From contig NZ_WHUG01000012.1 of NCBI RefSeq assembly GCF_009380215.1, positions 1 through 64,000 on the forward strand: a DNA stretch of 64,000 nt, in the 5' to 3' direction. A program made the position numbers and the translations under genes. This DNA is from Rugamonas aquatica. Its GTDB lineage: Bacteria; Pseudomonadota; Gammaproteobacteria; Burkholderiales; Burkholderiaceae_D. Numbering within the stretch: position 1 is the stretch's first letter; every line of letters begins with the position of its first letter. Positions 41,341 to 50,713 of the stretch are shown here, in pieces. Under the pieces are notes generated by a model. It saw only the letters and a program-made list of their open reading frames with translations, was not told the DNA's origin and searched no databases.

Positions 41341-42543
41341 TTAAACTTCTTTAGGCTTGGCGGCTTCGCGGCGGTTGAAGCCCGCCACCATATCGAAGCG
41401 GAACAAGCGGCATTCCAGCGCGCCGTTGAAGAACGGCGTCTTGCGCGATTCCTTCAGGCGCAGCAGCTTGGGCAGGCCCAGGTCGGCCGTGAACAGGAAC
41501 ACCGTCCAGCCGGCGAAGCGCTGCTTCAAGGTGGTCGACAGCGCCGAGTAGAAGCTGGTCGCCAGTTCGTCTTCCGGCAGCGTGCTGTCGCCGCGCACGC
41601 CGATACGCTCGCCGTACGGAGGATTGGTCAGCAGGATGCCCGGCTGCTCGGTCGGCGCCTTCACTTCCTGCGCCTCGATCTGCTTGAGCGGCACGTCGAA
41701 CATGATGCCGGCGCACTTCAGGTTATGGCGCGTCATCGCCACCATGTCGCCCGAAATATCGGAGCCGAAGATGGTCGGCGATTCCGGCAGCGGATTGGCC
41801 TTGATCGAATTCTTCATCTCGTTCCACGGCGCCGGATCGAAGTCGTTGAAGGCTTCGAAGGCAAAGCGGCGGCGCGCGCCCGGCGGAATGCCCTGCACCA
41901 TCTGCGCCGCTTCGCACAGGATGGTGCCGGAACCGCACATCGGGTCGAACAGCGGCATGCCCGGCTTCCAGCCCGACACGCGCAGCAGGCCTGCGGCCAG
42001 GTTCTCGCGCAGCGGCGCGTCGCCGGTCTCTTCACGCCAGCCGCGCTTGAACAGCGCTTCGCCGGAGGTGTCGAGGTAGATGATGAACTGGCGCGCATCG
42101 AGGAAGCCGACGATGCGCATGTCCGGTTCCTTGGTGTTGACCGAAGGACGCTTGTCGAACTGGTCGCGGAAGCGGTCGCAGATCGCGTCCTTGATTTTCA
42201 GCGTGGTGAACTCCAGGCTTTTCAGCGGGGACTTCACGGCGGTGACGTCGACGCGGATCGTGTGGTCGTAGGTGAACCAGTCTTCCCACTGCTGCGCCAG
42301 CACCAGGTCGTAGATGTCGTTCTCGTTCTGGTAGCCGGTGACGGCCATGCGCATCAACACCCGCGACGCGATGCGCGAGTGCAGGTTGATGCGGTAGGAA
42401 TCGAGCAGGTCGCCGGAGCAGTGCACGCCGCCCGGTACCTGGTTGTGCACCTTCATGGTGGTGCTCAGCAGGGCGATTTCGCCCAGTTCTTCGGCCAGCG
42501 CCGCTTCCATGCCGCGAGGGCATGGGCAAAAATAGGATGCCAT
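41341..42543 (-). CDS. rlmL: 23S rRNA (guanine-N2)-methyltransferase, RlmL N-half type
   Basis: 400 residues: an N-terminal THUMP domain (about 45-155) and a class I methyltransferase with DPMCGSGTILCEA and the NPPYGER motif that holds the base to be methylated. It corresponds to the m2G2445 half of E. coli RlmL; the C-terminal RlmK half of the E. coli fusion is absent, as usual outside gammaproteobacteria. Reading direction and 29-bp spacing link it to the DsbA-like gene before it. Confidence 0.85.
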   Translation of the reverse strand: MASYFCPCPRGMEAALAEELGEIALLSTTMKVHNQVPGGVHCSGDLLDSYRINLHSRIASRVLMRMAVTGYQNENDIYDLVLAQQWEDWFTYDHTIRVDVTAVKSPLKSLEFTTLKIKDAICDRFRDQFDKRPSVNTKEPDMRIVGFLDARQFIIYLDTSGEALFKRGWREETGDAPLRENLAAGLLRVSGWKPGMPLFDPMCGSGTILCEAAQMVQGIPPGARRRFAFEAFNDFDPAPWNEMKNSIKANPLPESPTIFGSDISGDMVAMTRHNLKCAGIMFDVPLKQIEAQEVKAPTEQPGILLTNPPYGERIGVRGDSTLPEDELATSFYSALSTTLKQRFAGWTVFLFTADLGLPKLLRLKESRKTPFFNGALECRLFRFDMVAGFNRREAAKPKEV

Positions 42544-42572
42544 AGGTGTACCTTTTGTCCGTTAAAAAAAAC

Positions 42573-43175
42573 TTACTTCTGCATTGCTCTTTCCAGGAAG
42601 TCCAGGCGGTCCTGGCCCCAGAAACTTTCACCATCCAACACATACCACGGCGAGCCGAACACGCTGGCCGCCGTTGCGTCTTCCGTATTGCGGTCGTACT
42701 CGGCCTGCACGCTGGCCGTCTCCGCCGACTTGATCAGCGCCTTGCCATCGAGGCCGCAGCTGCCGGCGATCTGCACCAGCGTCTCTTCGTCGCCGATATT
42801 TTTATCTTCAGCCCACAGGCCGCGCATCACCGCGAACGCCAGCGCCAGCGACACATCCACGCCGTGCGTCAGGCGCGCGGCGATCACCATGCGGTTGGAC
42901 AGCTCCGGCGAGACCGGGAAAAACTTCGGCTGCACATTGAGCGGAATACCGAGGAACTCCGACCAGCGCGTCAGCTCGACCAGGCGATAGGCCTGGCGCT
43001 GCGGCGCGCGCTTGGCCAGCGGCACGCCGCCGGACACGCCGAACACCTTGCCCAGGTCCACCGGGCGCACTTCCACCTGCACGCCGTGCTGACGCGCCAT
43101 GGCGACAAAGCGCTCATGGCCCAGATACGTCCACGGCGAATGGGTGGCGAAAAAATACTGGCAGACTTTACTCAT
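42573..43175 (-). CDS. DsbA-fold 2-hydroxychromene-2-carboxylate isomerase-like protein
   Basis: 200 residues, no signal peptide. YFFATHSPWTYLGHERF places a serine at the thioredoxin-fold active site, as in kappa-class GST/2-hydroxychromene-2-carboxylate isomerases, rather than the CxxC of periplasmic DsbA. The GSPWYVLDGESFWGQDRLDFLERAM ending is the family signature. It uses glutathione in naphthalene-pathway relatives; the function here is unknown. GGAG precedes ATG 43175. Ten bp after hemJ. Confidence 0.85.
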   Translation of the reverse strand: MSKVCQYFFATHSPWTYLGHERFVAMARQHGVQVEVRPVDLGKVFGVSGGVPLAKRAPQRQAYRLVELTRWSEFLGIPLNVQPKFFPVSPELSNRMVIAARLTHGVDVSLALAFAVMRGLWAEDKNIGDEETLVQIAGSCGLDGKALIKSAETASVQAEYDRNTEDATAASVFGSPWYVLDGESFWGQDRLDFLERAMQK

Positions 43176-43185
43176 GACGCTCCGA

Positions 43186-43602
43186 TCAGAAGGGTTTGAC
43201 GACAACCAGCAGCACTATCGCCAGCACCATAAACACCGGCATTTCATTGAAGACGCGATACCACTTGTGGCTGCGGTTATTGACGCCCTTCTCGAATTTT
43301 TTCAGAATGCCGCCGCACGCGTGGTGATAGCCGATCACCAGCACCGCGAAGAACAGCTTTGCATGCAGCCAGTGCGGCAGCTCCGCGCCGTACTGCATCC
43401 AGGCCAGGGTCGCTCCGAACACCACCGCAAACACCGACAACCACATCGAGAACCGATACAGCTTGCGCGCCATGACCAGCAGGCGCGCGGTCGTGGCCTT
43501 GTCGGTTTCCATCGCCAGGTTGACGAAGATGCGCGGCAGGTAGAACACGCCCGACATCCAGGCAATCACGAAGAAAATGTGCAGTGCTTTAATCCAGAGC
43601 AT
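43186..43602 (-). CDS. hemJ: Protoporphyrinogen IX oxidase HemJ
   Basis: 138 residues, four transmembrane helices. LHIFFVIAWMSGVFYLPRIFV with the conserved His, the KLFFAVLVIGYHH segment and the C-terminal KWYRVFNEMPV match HemJ, which oxidises protoporphyrinogen IX in heme synthesis in the inner membrane. CopD-like copper proteins share the fold but not this pattern. Eight bp after proA. Confidence 0.85.
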   Translation of the reverse strand: MLWIKALHIFFVIAWMSGVFYLPRIFVNLAMETDKATTARLLVMARKLYRFSMWLSVFAVVFGATLAWMQYGAELPHWLHAKLFFAVLVIGYHHACGGILKKFEKGVNNRSHKWYRVFNEMPVFMVLAIVLLVVVKPF

Positions 43603-43610
43603 ACGTCCCC

Positions 43611-44882
43611 TTATTGACGAATTTCGCCGTGACCGAACACGACATACTTCAGCGAAGTCAAACCTTCCAGCCCCACCGGGCCGCGTGCATGCAGCTTGTC
43701 GTTGGAGATGCCGATCTCCGCGCCCAGGCCGTATTCGAAACCGTCGGCGAAGCGCGTCGACGCGTTAATCATCACCGACGCCGAATCGACTTCGCGCAGG
43801 AAGCGCATCGCATCCGTGTGGTCTTCGGTGATGATGGATTCCGTGTGCTTGGACGAGTAATGGTTGATGTGCTCCATCGCCTCATCGATGCCGGCGACGA
43901 TCTTCACCGACAGGATCGCAGCCAGGTATTCGGTCGACCAGTCTTCCTCGGTGGCGGCCACCAGGTGCGGGTAGCCTGCCGCCGACAGAATCGCCAGCGC
44001 TTCGGGATCGGCGCGCAGCTCGACCTGCTTGGTCGCATACAGCTTGGCCAGTTCCGGCAGCACCACCGGCGCAATGGCGCGCGCGACGAGCAGCGTCTCC
44101 ATGGTGTTGCAGGTGCCGTAGCGATGGCACTTGGCGTTGAAGCCGATGTCCAGCGCCTTCTTCAGATCGGCCTTGGCGTCGATGTAGACGTGGCAGATGC
44201 CGTCCAGGTGCTTAATCATCGGCACCGTCGCCTCTTCCATCAGGCGCGCGATCAGGCCCTTGCCACCACGCGGCACGATCACGTCCACGTACTGCGGCAT
44301 GGTGATCAGCGCACCCACTGCGGCGCGGTCGGTGGTGTCGACCACTTGCACGCCGTCTTCAGGCAAGCCAGCGCCCAGCAGGCCTTCCTTGACCAATTTC
44401 GCCAGCGCGCGGTTGCAGTGGATCGCTTCCGAGCCGCCGCGCAGGATGGTGGCGTTGCCGCTCTTGATGCACAGCCCTGCCGCGTCCACCGTCACGTTGG
44501 GACGCGATTCGTAGATGATGCCGATCACGCCCAGCGGCACGCGCATCTGGCCGACCTGGATGCCGGTCGGGCGGAATTTCAGGCCGGTGATTTCACCGAT
44601 CGGATCGGGCAGCGCGACGATCTGGCGCAGGCCTTCCACCATCGTCGCGATGGCCTGGTCGGACAGCGCCAGGCGGTCCAGCATGGCCGGGGCCAGGCCG
44701 TTCGCGGCCGCCGCGTCCATGTCGAGCTGATTGGCGGCGCGCAGCTGGGCGGCGTCGCGTTCGATCGCGTCGGCGATCAGCGTCAGCGCGCGGTTGCGGG
44801 TCGCGCTGTCGGCACGGGCCATGGCGCGCGATGCCTTGCGCGCCTGCTGGCCCAGTTGTTCCATGTAGTGCTTGATATCCAT
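43611..44882 (-). CDS. proA: Gamma-glutamyl phosphate reductase
   Basis: 423 residues, aldehyde-dehydrogenase fold. It reduces gamma-glutamyl phosphate to the semialdehyde with NADPH, the second step of proline synthesis. The catalytic cysteine is in YGTCNTMETL, and the GVIGIIYESRPNVT and ASVMINASTRFADG blocks are conserved. ATG 44882 is used; 44888 is also possible. It is separated from holA by a repeat pair. Confidence 0.96.
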   Translation of the reverse strand: MDIKHYMEQLGQQARKASRAMARADSATRNRALTLIADAIERDAAQLRAANQLDMDAAAANGLAPAMLDRLALSDQAIATMVEGLRQIVALPDPIGEITGLKFRPTGIQVGQMRVPLGVIGIIYESRPNVTVDAAGLCIKSGNATILRGGSEAIHCNRALAKLVKEGLLGAGLPEDGVQVVDTTDRAAVGALITMPQYVDVIVPRGGKGLIARLMEEATVPMIKHLDGICHVYIDAKADLKKALDIGFNAKCHRYGTCNTMETLLVARAIAPVVLPELAKLYATKQVELRADPEALAILSAAGYPHLVAATEEDWSTEYLAAILSVKIVAGIDEAMEHINHYSSKHTESIITEDHTDAMRFLREVDSASVMINASTRFADGFEYGLGAEIGISNDKLHARGPVGLEGLTSLKYVVFGHGEIRQ

Positions 44883-44902
44883 GTTCATCCCATTAGAACC
44901 CC

Positions 44903-44980
44903 GTCATTCCCGCGCAGGCGGGAATCCATAGAATGCTGGCGGGTACGCTCAGCATGGATTCCCGCTTTCGCGGGAATGAC
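44903..44980. repeat. Inverted pair of GTCATTCCCGCG-type repeats (dRS3-like)
   Basis: Two 27-base units (44903-44929 and 44954-44980) in inverted orientation, 25 of 27 identical, each with its own ATTCCCGCG / CGCGGGAAT hairpin. Similar short ATTCCC-N8-GGGAAT repeats (dRS3) are abundant in Neisseria and other betaproteobacteria. Here the pair sits between holA and proA within an otherwise tight gene run. Confidence 0.85.
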
Positions 44981-44985
44981 ATTCG

Positions 44986-46002
44986 TCAGCCGCGTGCGAC
45001 TTTCAAGGCTAACTGCAGCATCGAATCCCACGCGTCGCCCGCGTGCGCTTTGGCGCGCAAGCCCTTGATCATCTTGTCGACCTGCGCCGCGTCCTTCATC
45101 GCCGCTTCCAGTACCGGCAGCGAGATGCGGCGCAGCGCCGGCTCCATCATGCGTTCCTTCGGTCCCCAGATGCGATACTCCTTGAGCAGCGCACCCAGCG
45201 GACGGCCCTGCGCCATGCCCGCCTTCAGCTTGAGCAGCGTGCGGATCTCTTCCGACACGGCCCACAGCACCAGCGGCAGCGCTTCGCCCTCGCCTTTCAA
45301 GCCTTCCAGCATGCGCACCAGACGCGCCGGATCACCCGACAGCATCGCTTCACTGAGCTTGAACACGTCGTAACGCGCCACGTTCAGCACCGCATCGTGC
45401 ACCTGCTCGTAGGTCAGCTTGCCCGGCTCGTGCAGCAAGGCCAACTTCTGTATCTCCTGATGGGCCGCAAGCAGATTGCCTTCAACGCGATCGGCGATGA
45501 AATCGATGCTCTGTCTATCCGCGCTTTGCCCTTGTGCGGCAAGGCGCTGGCCTATCCAATTGGGTAACTGCGCCCGTTCAATCTGGGCGATGTCGATATA
45601 CACCGCCGCCTGCTGCAGACTGGCGACCCAGGCCGCCTTCTGCGTCTGCCAATCCAGCTTGGGCAGCGTAATCAGGGTCAGGTTGTCCGGACTCAGATCT
45701 TTCACATAATTCTGCAGCGCCGCGCCGCCATCCTTGCCGGGCTTACCGGTCGGGATGCGCAGCTCGATCAGCTTCTTGTCACCGAACAGCGACAGCGCCT
45801 GGTTAGACGCCAGCAGCTCGCCCCACTTGAAGCTGCGCTCCACGGTCAGCACGTCACGCTCGGAGTAGCCTTGCGCGCGCGCCGCCTTGCGGATCTTGTC
45901 GGCGGCTTCCAGCGCCAGCAGATGCTCGTCGCTGGTGATCACGTAAAGCTGGGACAGCGACTTCGTCAAATGGCCGTCCAGCGCTTCCAACCTTAATTGC
46001 AT
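44986..46002 (-). CDS. holA: DNA polymerase III subunit delta
   Basis: 338 residues, full-length HolA. It opens the sliding clamp in the clamp-loader complex. The N-terminal LYVITSDEHLLALEAADKIRKAA, VERSFKWGELL and C-terminal helical collar region match the family. It lacks a functional Walker ATPase, as expected. Nine bp after lptE. Confidence 0.95.
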   Translation of the reverse strand: MQLRLEALDGHLTKSLSQLYVITSDEHLLALEAADKIRKAARAQGYSERDVLTVERSFKWGELLASNQALSLFGDKKLIELRIPTGKPGKDGGAALQNYVKDLSPDNLTLITLPKLDWQTQKAAWVASLQQAAVYIDIAQIERAQLPNWIGQRLAAQGQSADRQSIDFIADRVEGNLLAAHQEIQKLALLHEPGKLTYEQVHDAVLNVARYDVFKLSEAMLSGDPARLVRMLEGLKGEGEALPLVLWAVSEEIRTLLKLKAGMAQGRPLGALLKEYRIWGPKERMMEPALRRISLPVLEAAMKDAAQVDKMIKGLRAKAHAGDAWDSMLQLALKVARG

Positions 46003-46011
46003 CGAGCGTCC

Positions 46012-46584
46012 TTACTGGCCGAGGGCCGGCGGCGGCGGCGGCAGCGATATCTGCTGCGGCTTGATCGCCGCGATACGGCGCATCATCTGCTGCACCAGAT
46101 CGGTCTGCATATCCTTGTACAGCAGCGCTTCTTCCTGTTCCTTCGCCAGCAACTGGGTTTCGTTGAAGTCGATGGGACGGGTCAGCAGGATCTGCGTAGG
46201 CGCCAGCAGTTCCTTGCCCTGCTTGTCCAGCACGCGGAACACGATGTTGTACGACAGCAGATACTGTCGCACGCGGCCATTGCTGTTCAGCGACAGGATG
46301 GTCTTGGTGCGGGTTTTCTCAGGATTGGACAGCACCTCGATCACGCCGTCCGCATCCTTGGCCGCGCCGACGACGGTGGTGCCGCCGTTGGCGCGGATGT
46401 TGCGCTTCAAATCGATGGCCAATGGCGACGCTTCCGGCAGTCCGATGTACATCGACGGGAACGGCAGCGTGTAGTGGCCGCCGTCGCCGCGCAGATGGAA
46501 GCCGCAGGCCGACACGGTCAGCGCCACGGCCAGCACCGCGGCGCCCAACCGGCCGCGCCGGAACAACTCGGAAGTAGTCAGCAT
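46012..46584 (-). CDS. lptE: LPS-assembly lipoprotein LptE
   Basis: 190 residues with lipobox SACGFHLRG. LptE plugs the LptD barrel and helps insert lipopolysaccharide in the outer membrane. GFHLRGDG is the family hallmark. A Pro-rich tail (QQISLPPPPPALG) follows. Gene order leuS-lptE-holA is conserved. Confidence 0.95.
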   Translation of the reverse strand: MLTTSELFRRGRLGAAVLAVALTVSACGFHLRGDGGHYTLPFPSMYIGLPEASPLAIDLKRNIRANGGTTVVGAAKDADGVIEVLSNPEKTRTKTILSLNSNGRVRQYLLSYNIVFRVLDKQGKELLAPTQILLTRPIDFNETQLLAKEQEEALLYKDMQTDLVQQMMRRIAAIKPQQISLPPPPPALGQ

Positions 46585-46596
46585 GTTTGAATCCAG

Positions 46597-49227
46597 TTAA
46601 ACCACGATGTTGATCAATTTGCCCGGCACGACGATGATCTTCTTCGGCGTACCTTCGATGAACTTCTGCACCGCTTCGTTGGCCAGGGCCGCCGCTTCGA
46701 TGCTCGCCTTGTCGGCGGTCTTGGCCACCACCACGCTGCCGCGCAGCTTGCCGTTCACCTGGATCATCATTTCGATCTCGGACTGCTCCAGCGCCGCAGG
46801 GTCGACTTGCGGCCACTGCACGTTGAGGATGTCGCCGTGCGCCTTGGCGTAGCCCAGTTCTTCCCACAGCACGTGGGTGACGTGCGGGGCGACTGGGTTC
46901 AGCAGGCGCAGGAAGATCGCGTAGCCTTCGGCGACCGACGCGGCATCCGCATCCTTGGCCGATTCCAGCGTGTTGAGCATCTTCATGCAGGCCGATACCA
47001 CGGTGTTGTACTGGATGCGCTTGATGTCGTAGTCGGCCTGCTGCAGCACCTTGTGCAGTTCGCGGCGCAGGGCCTTGCCTGCATCGGTGGTGGCAACGGC
47101 GGTCAGCGGCGCGCCGGCGGCGGCGATGGCTTCACGCTGCGCGTAGCCGAAGGCCCACACGCGGCGCAGGAAGCGGTTGGCGCCTTCGACGCCGCTGCCC
47201 GACCATTCCAGCGTCTGTTCCGGCGGCGAGGCGAACATGGTGAACAGGCGCGCGGTGTCGGCGCCGTATTGTTCGATCTGCGCCGCAGGGTCGATGCCGT
47301 TGTTCTTCGACTTCGACATCTTCTCGGTGCCGCCGATGTTCACCGGCTGGCCGTCGGCCTTGGAGGTCGCGCCTTGCGGACGGCCTTTGTCGTCCAGCGT
47401 CAGGTCGACGTCGGCCGGGTTGAACCAGGTCTTCTTGCCGGCTGCGTCTTCGCGGTAGTAGGTCTCGTTGAGCACCATGCCTTGCGTGAGCAGGTTGGTG
47501 AACGGCTCGTCGAACTTGACCAGACCGAAGTCGCGCATGATCTTGGTCCAAAAGCGCGCGTACAGCAAGTGCATGACGGCGTGTTCGATGCCGCCGATGT
47601 ACTGGTCCATCGGCATCCAGTAGTCATTGCGCTCGTCGACCATGGCCTTGTCGGCGCCCGGCGAGGTATAGCGCATGTAGTACCACGACGAATCGACGAA
47701 GGTGTCCATCGTATCGGTTTCGCGGCGCGCAGGCTTGCCGCACTGCGGGCAGTCGCACTTGAGGAAGGCTTCGTATTTGTTCAGCGGGTTGCCGGTACCA
47801 TCGGGTACGCAGTCTTCCGGCAGCACGACCGGCAGATCTTTTTCCGGCACCGGCACCACGCCGCAATCGCCGCAGTGGATCATCGGGATAGGCGTGCCCC
47901 AGTAGCGCTGGCGCGAGATGCCCCAGTCGCGCAGGCGGAAGGTGATCTTCTTCTCGCCCAGGCCCTTGGCTTCCATGTCGGCGGCCACCGCGTCAACGGC
48001 GGCGGCGTAGGCCAGGCCGTCGTACTTGCCGGAGTTGGTGACGATGGAGACTTCCTTGTCGCCGTACCATTCCTGCCAGGCTTCGGTCGAGAACTCTTTA
48101 CCCTCGGCCTTGATGACCTGCTTGATCGGCAGATTGTATTTTTTGGCGAAGGCGAAATCGCGCTCGTCGTGCGCAGGGACGCCCATGACGGCGCCGTCGC
48201 CGTAGGTAATCAGCACGTAGTTGCCGACCCAGACTTCGACCTGCTCGCCGGTCAGAGGATGGGTGACGAACAGGCCGGTCGGCATGCCCTTCTTCTCCAT
48301 CGTCGCCATGTCGGCTTCGATCACGGAGCCCAGCTTGCACTCGGCGTTGAAGGCGGCCAGTGCTGGATTGGTCTGCGCGGCGTGGATGGCCAGCGGGTGC
48401 TCGGCGGCCACGGCGCAGAAGGTCACGCCCATGATGGTGTCCGGGCGGGTGGTGAAGACGTACATTTTGCCGTCCTGGATCAGGGAGCCGTCGGCGCCCT
48501 TGATCTGGTGCGGGAAGGCGAAGCGCACGCCGGTCGATTTGCCGATCCAGTTGGTCTGCATGGTGCGCACGCGCTCAGGCCAGCCTGGCAGCTTGTCGTC
48601 GACATAGGCCAGCAGCTCGTCGGCGTAGTCGGTGATGCGGGCGTAGTACATCGGGATTTCGCGCTTTTCGATCAGCGCGCCGGAACGCCAGCCGCGGCCG
48701 TCGACCACCTGCTCGTTGGCCAGCACGGTCTGGTCGATCGGATCCCAGTTCACGGTGCCGGTCTTTTTGTAGATGATGCCTTTTTCCAGCATCTTCAGGA
48801 ACATCCACTGGTTCCACTTGTAGTATTCCGGCTTGCACGCGGTCATTTCGCGCGACCAGTCGATGGCCAGGCCCATGGACTCCATCTGCTCGCGCATGTG
48901 GGCGATGTTGGAGTAGGTCCATTGCGCAGGCGGCACGTTGTTGGCCATCGCCGCGTTTTCCGCCGGCATGCCGAACGCATCCCAGCCCATCGGCATCAGG
49001 ACGTTGTAGCCGTTCATGCGCAGGTAGCGGTACATCACATCATTGATCGTATAGTTGCGGACGTGGCCCATGTGCAGCTTGCCCGATGGGTAAGGCAGCA
49101 TCGAGCAGGCGTAATACTTCCCTTTCGGGAAACGCGGGTCGTGCTCGACGGCTTTGTAGGCGTCGATGGCTTTCCAGTGGGATTGAGCGGCTTTCTCTAC
49201 GTCAGCGGGACTATATTTATCTTGCAT
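46597..49227 (-). CDS. leuS: Leucyl-tRNA synthetase
   Basis: 876 residues, full length. Class I synthetase with HIGH motif HMGHVRNYT, KMSKS intact (KMSKSKNNG), an editing CP1 domain (including the T-rich VFTTRPDTIMGV) and zinc-binding cysteines (CGDCG, CDCPQCG). ATG 49227 gives the usual MQDKYSPADVE start. It is followed by lptE after 12 bp. Confidence 0.98.
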   Translation of the reverse strand: MQDKYSPADVEKAAQSHWKAIDAYKAVEHDPRFPKGKYYACSMLPYPSGKLHMGHVRNYTINDVMYRYLRMNGYNVLMPMGWDAFGMPAENAAMANNVPPAQWTYSNIAHMREQMESMGLAIDWSREMTACKPEYYKWNQWMFLKMLEKGIIYKKTGTVNWDPIDQTVLANEQVVDGRGWRSGALIEKREIPMYYARITDYADELLAYVDDKLPGWPERVRTMQTNWIGKSTGVRFAFPHQIKGADGSLIQDGKMYVFTTRPDTIMGVTFCAVAAEHPLAIHAAQTNPALAAFNAECKLGSVIEADMATMEKKGMPTGLFVTHPLTGEQVEVWVGNYVLITYGDGAVMGVPAHDERDFAFAKKYNLPIKQVIKAEGKEFSTEAWQEWYGDKEVSIVTNSGKYDGLAYAAAVDAVAADMEAKGLGEKKITFRLRDWGISRQRYWGTPIPMIHCGDCGVVPVPEKDLPVVLPEDCVPDGTGNPLNKYEAFLKCDCPQCGKPARRETDTMDTFVDSSWYYMRYTSPGADKAMVDERNDYWMPMDQYIGGIEHAVMHLLYARFWTKIMRDFGLVKFDEPFTNLLTQGMVLNETYYREDAAGKKTWFNPADVDLTLDDKGRPQGATSKADGQPVNIGGTEKMSKSKNNGIDPAAQIEQYGADTARLFTMFASPPEQTLEWSGSGVEGANRFLRRVWAFGYAQREAIAAAGAPLTAVATTDAGKALRRELHKVLQQADYDIKRIQYNTVVSACMKMLNTLESAKDADAASVAEGYAIFLRLLNPVAPHVTHVLWEELGYAKAHGDILNVQWPQVDPAALEQSEIEMMIQVNGKLRGSVVVAKTADKASIEAAALANEAVQKFIEGTPKKIIVVPGKLINIVV

Positions 49228-49311
49228 GATGGTGTGCGGCCAATAAGTGAATATGAACCGGACATTATACCGTCTCATGCCCCTGCTGAGCGCGCCGGCT
49301 CCGGCGAGGGC

Positions 49312-49800
49312 CTAATCCGGCTTGTAACGATCGCTGGAGTTGGACCATTCCGGGCGTTTTTCGACCGGAATGTCGGCCTGGTCGAAGCTCTCCAGCTGTT
49401 TCAGCGACTTGGCGTCGTACAGGATTTCGCGGCCGGCGAAGTGGCTGCCGCCGCAGTCGATGGCGATGCGGCTGCCTTTTTTCCAGTACCAGAACTCGCG
49501 GATGAAGGGGGCGCACTTGATGGCGCGGGTCTTGCCGTCGCGGTAGATGCGCAGCTCGCTGGAGCCCCACACGCTTTCGCCCTGCCCCGGCGGCTCGCCC
49601 ATGTACAGCCAGGCGGCGCTTTCGCCATCCGGCGACAGCTGCGGCTCGGCGGCCTTGCCGTCGTTGGCGATACTGAGCGCCTTGCCGCCCGCCGTCACCA
49701 GGCGGATGTTGCCGGCTGCGTCCAGCGCGACGTCCTTCAGCGCCGCAGCCTGCGCGTGCAGGCTCAGGGCCAGTGCCGAAACGGCGATCAGCTTGTTCAT
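49312..49800 (-). CDS. Exported protein, WD40/TolB-like fragment
   Basis: 162 residues with a signal peptide ending HAQA. The middle (PQLSPDGESAAWLYMGE, SELRIYRDGKTRAIKC, SRIAIDCGGSHFAGREILYDAKS) looks like two or three beta-propeller blades of the WD40/TolB kind, too few for a complete propeller. Periplasmic, function unknown. It lies 84 bp upstream of leuS in the same direction. Confidence 0.65.
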   Translation of the reverse strand: MNKLIAVSALALSLHAQAAALKDVALDAAGNIRLVTAGGKALSIANDGKAAEPQLSPDGESAAWLYMGEPPGQGESVWGSSELRIYRDGKTRAIKCAPFIREFWYWKKGSRIAIDCGGSHFAGREILYDAKSLKQLESFDQADIPVEKRPEWSNSSDRYKPD

Positions 49801-49879
49801 GGCGACTCCCGTTGCAGAATTGTTATGGTTACCAGCATAGCGGAAGCGGCGCGAACGGGGCGCATGGCATACTGTGCGG

Positions 49880-50641
49880 ATGTATTACCGCGAATATCCT
49901 CCCCACCCGGCGCTGGCCGCGCATGTCGAGTGCATGTGGGCGGCGTGCGCGCCTGGTGGTGCTCATACGCATCGGGTGTTGCCCGATAATTGCGTCGATA
50001 TTCTCTGGCAGGACGGCGGCCAGCCTGGTTTCGCGGTCGGCATGATGAGCAGTGCGATCCTGGTGGCCGGCCATGGGCCGCTGCGGACGGTGGCGGTGCG
50101 CTTCAAGCCAGGTGCGGCAGGCGCCTTCCTGGCCGTGCCGCTGCACGCGTTGACCGACCAGCGGGCCGACATCGACCAGCTGTGGGGCCGCAGCGACGCC
50201 GAGCGGCTGGCCGATGCGCTGTGGACCTGCGAACTGTCCGACCGCGAGCGGATCGCCGTCATCGAACATCAACTGCTGCAGCGGCTGCGCGCCGCGGGCG
50301 GCGGCACAAAGCCGGGCGATGCGGGCGATCTGCTGATCCGCCGCGCGCTGGCCGCGCTGGAGGCCAGCGGTGGCGCCTTGCGCATCGAGGACCTGGCGGC
50401 GCAGCTGGGCGTATCGCGCCAGCACATGGCGGCGCTGTTCCGTACGCGGGTCGGGCTGTCGCCCAAGCTGTATGCGCGCATCTGCCGTTTCCGCCTGGCC
50501 GCCGCCGCGCTCAAGGCCACGCCGGCGCCGGACTGGGCGCAACTGGCGCTGGACTGCGGCTATTTCGACCAGTCGCACCTGATCCACGATTTCCAGGAAT
50601 TCGCCGGCAGCGCGCCGGAGCGTTTCCTGCTGGCGGCCTAG
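49880..50641 (+). CDS. AraC-family regulator
   Basis: 253 residues. N-terminal segment YYREYPPHPALAAHVECMW with VLPDNCVDILW matches the sensing domain (DUF6597 type) found in many AraC proteins; the C-terminal double helix-turn-helix is present (IEDLAAQLGVSRQHMAALFRTRVGLSPKLYARICRF, then ALDCGYFDQSHLIHDFQEFAG). ATG 49880 chosen; GTG 49874 adds two residues. The VOC protein gene follows 72 bp downstream and is a possible target. Confidence 0.88.
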   Translation: MYYREYPPHPALAAHVECMWAACAPGGAHTHRVLPDNCVDILWQDGGQPGFAVGMMSSAILVAGHGPLRTVAVRFKPGAAGAFLAVPLHALTDQRADIDQLWGRSDAERLADALWTCELSDRERIAVIEHQLLQRLRAAGGGTKPGDAGDLLIRRALAALEASGGALRIEDLAAQLGVSRQHMAALFRTRVGLSPKLYARICRFRLAAAALKATPAPDWAQLALDCGYFDQSHLIHDFQEFAGSAPERFLLAA

Positions 50642-50713
50642 CTTCCATTTTTACAATCGCAAACGCCGCCCTTGTGCCAAGATGATGTTTTCAACCTTTC
50701 AGTGGAGACAAGC

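Noticed and set aside
46807..49989. 1060-codon open frame antisense to leuS
   Set aside because: leuS is unmistakable; the antisense product is low-complexity and matches nothing.
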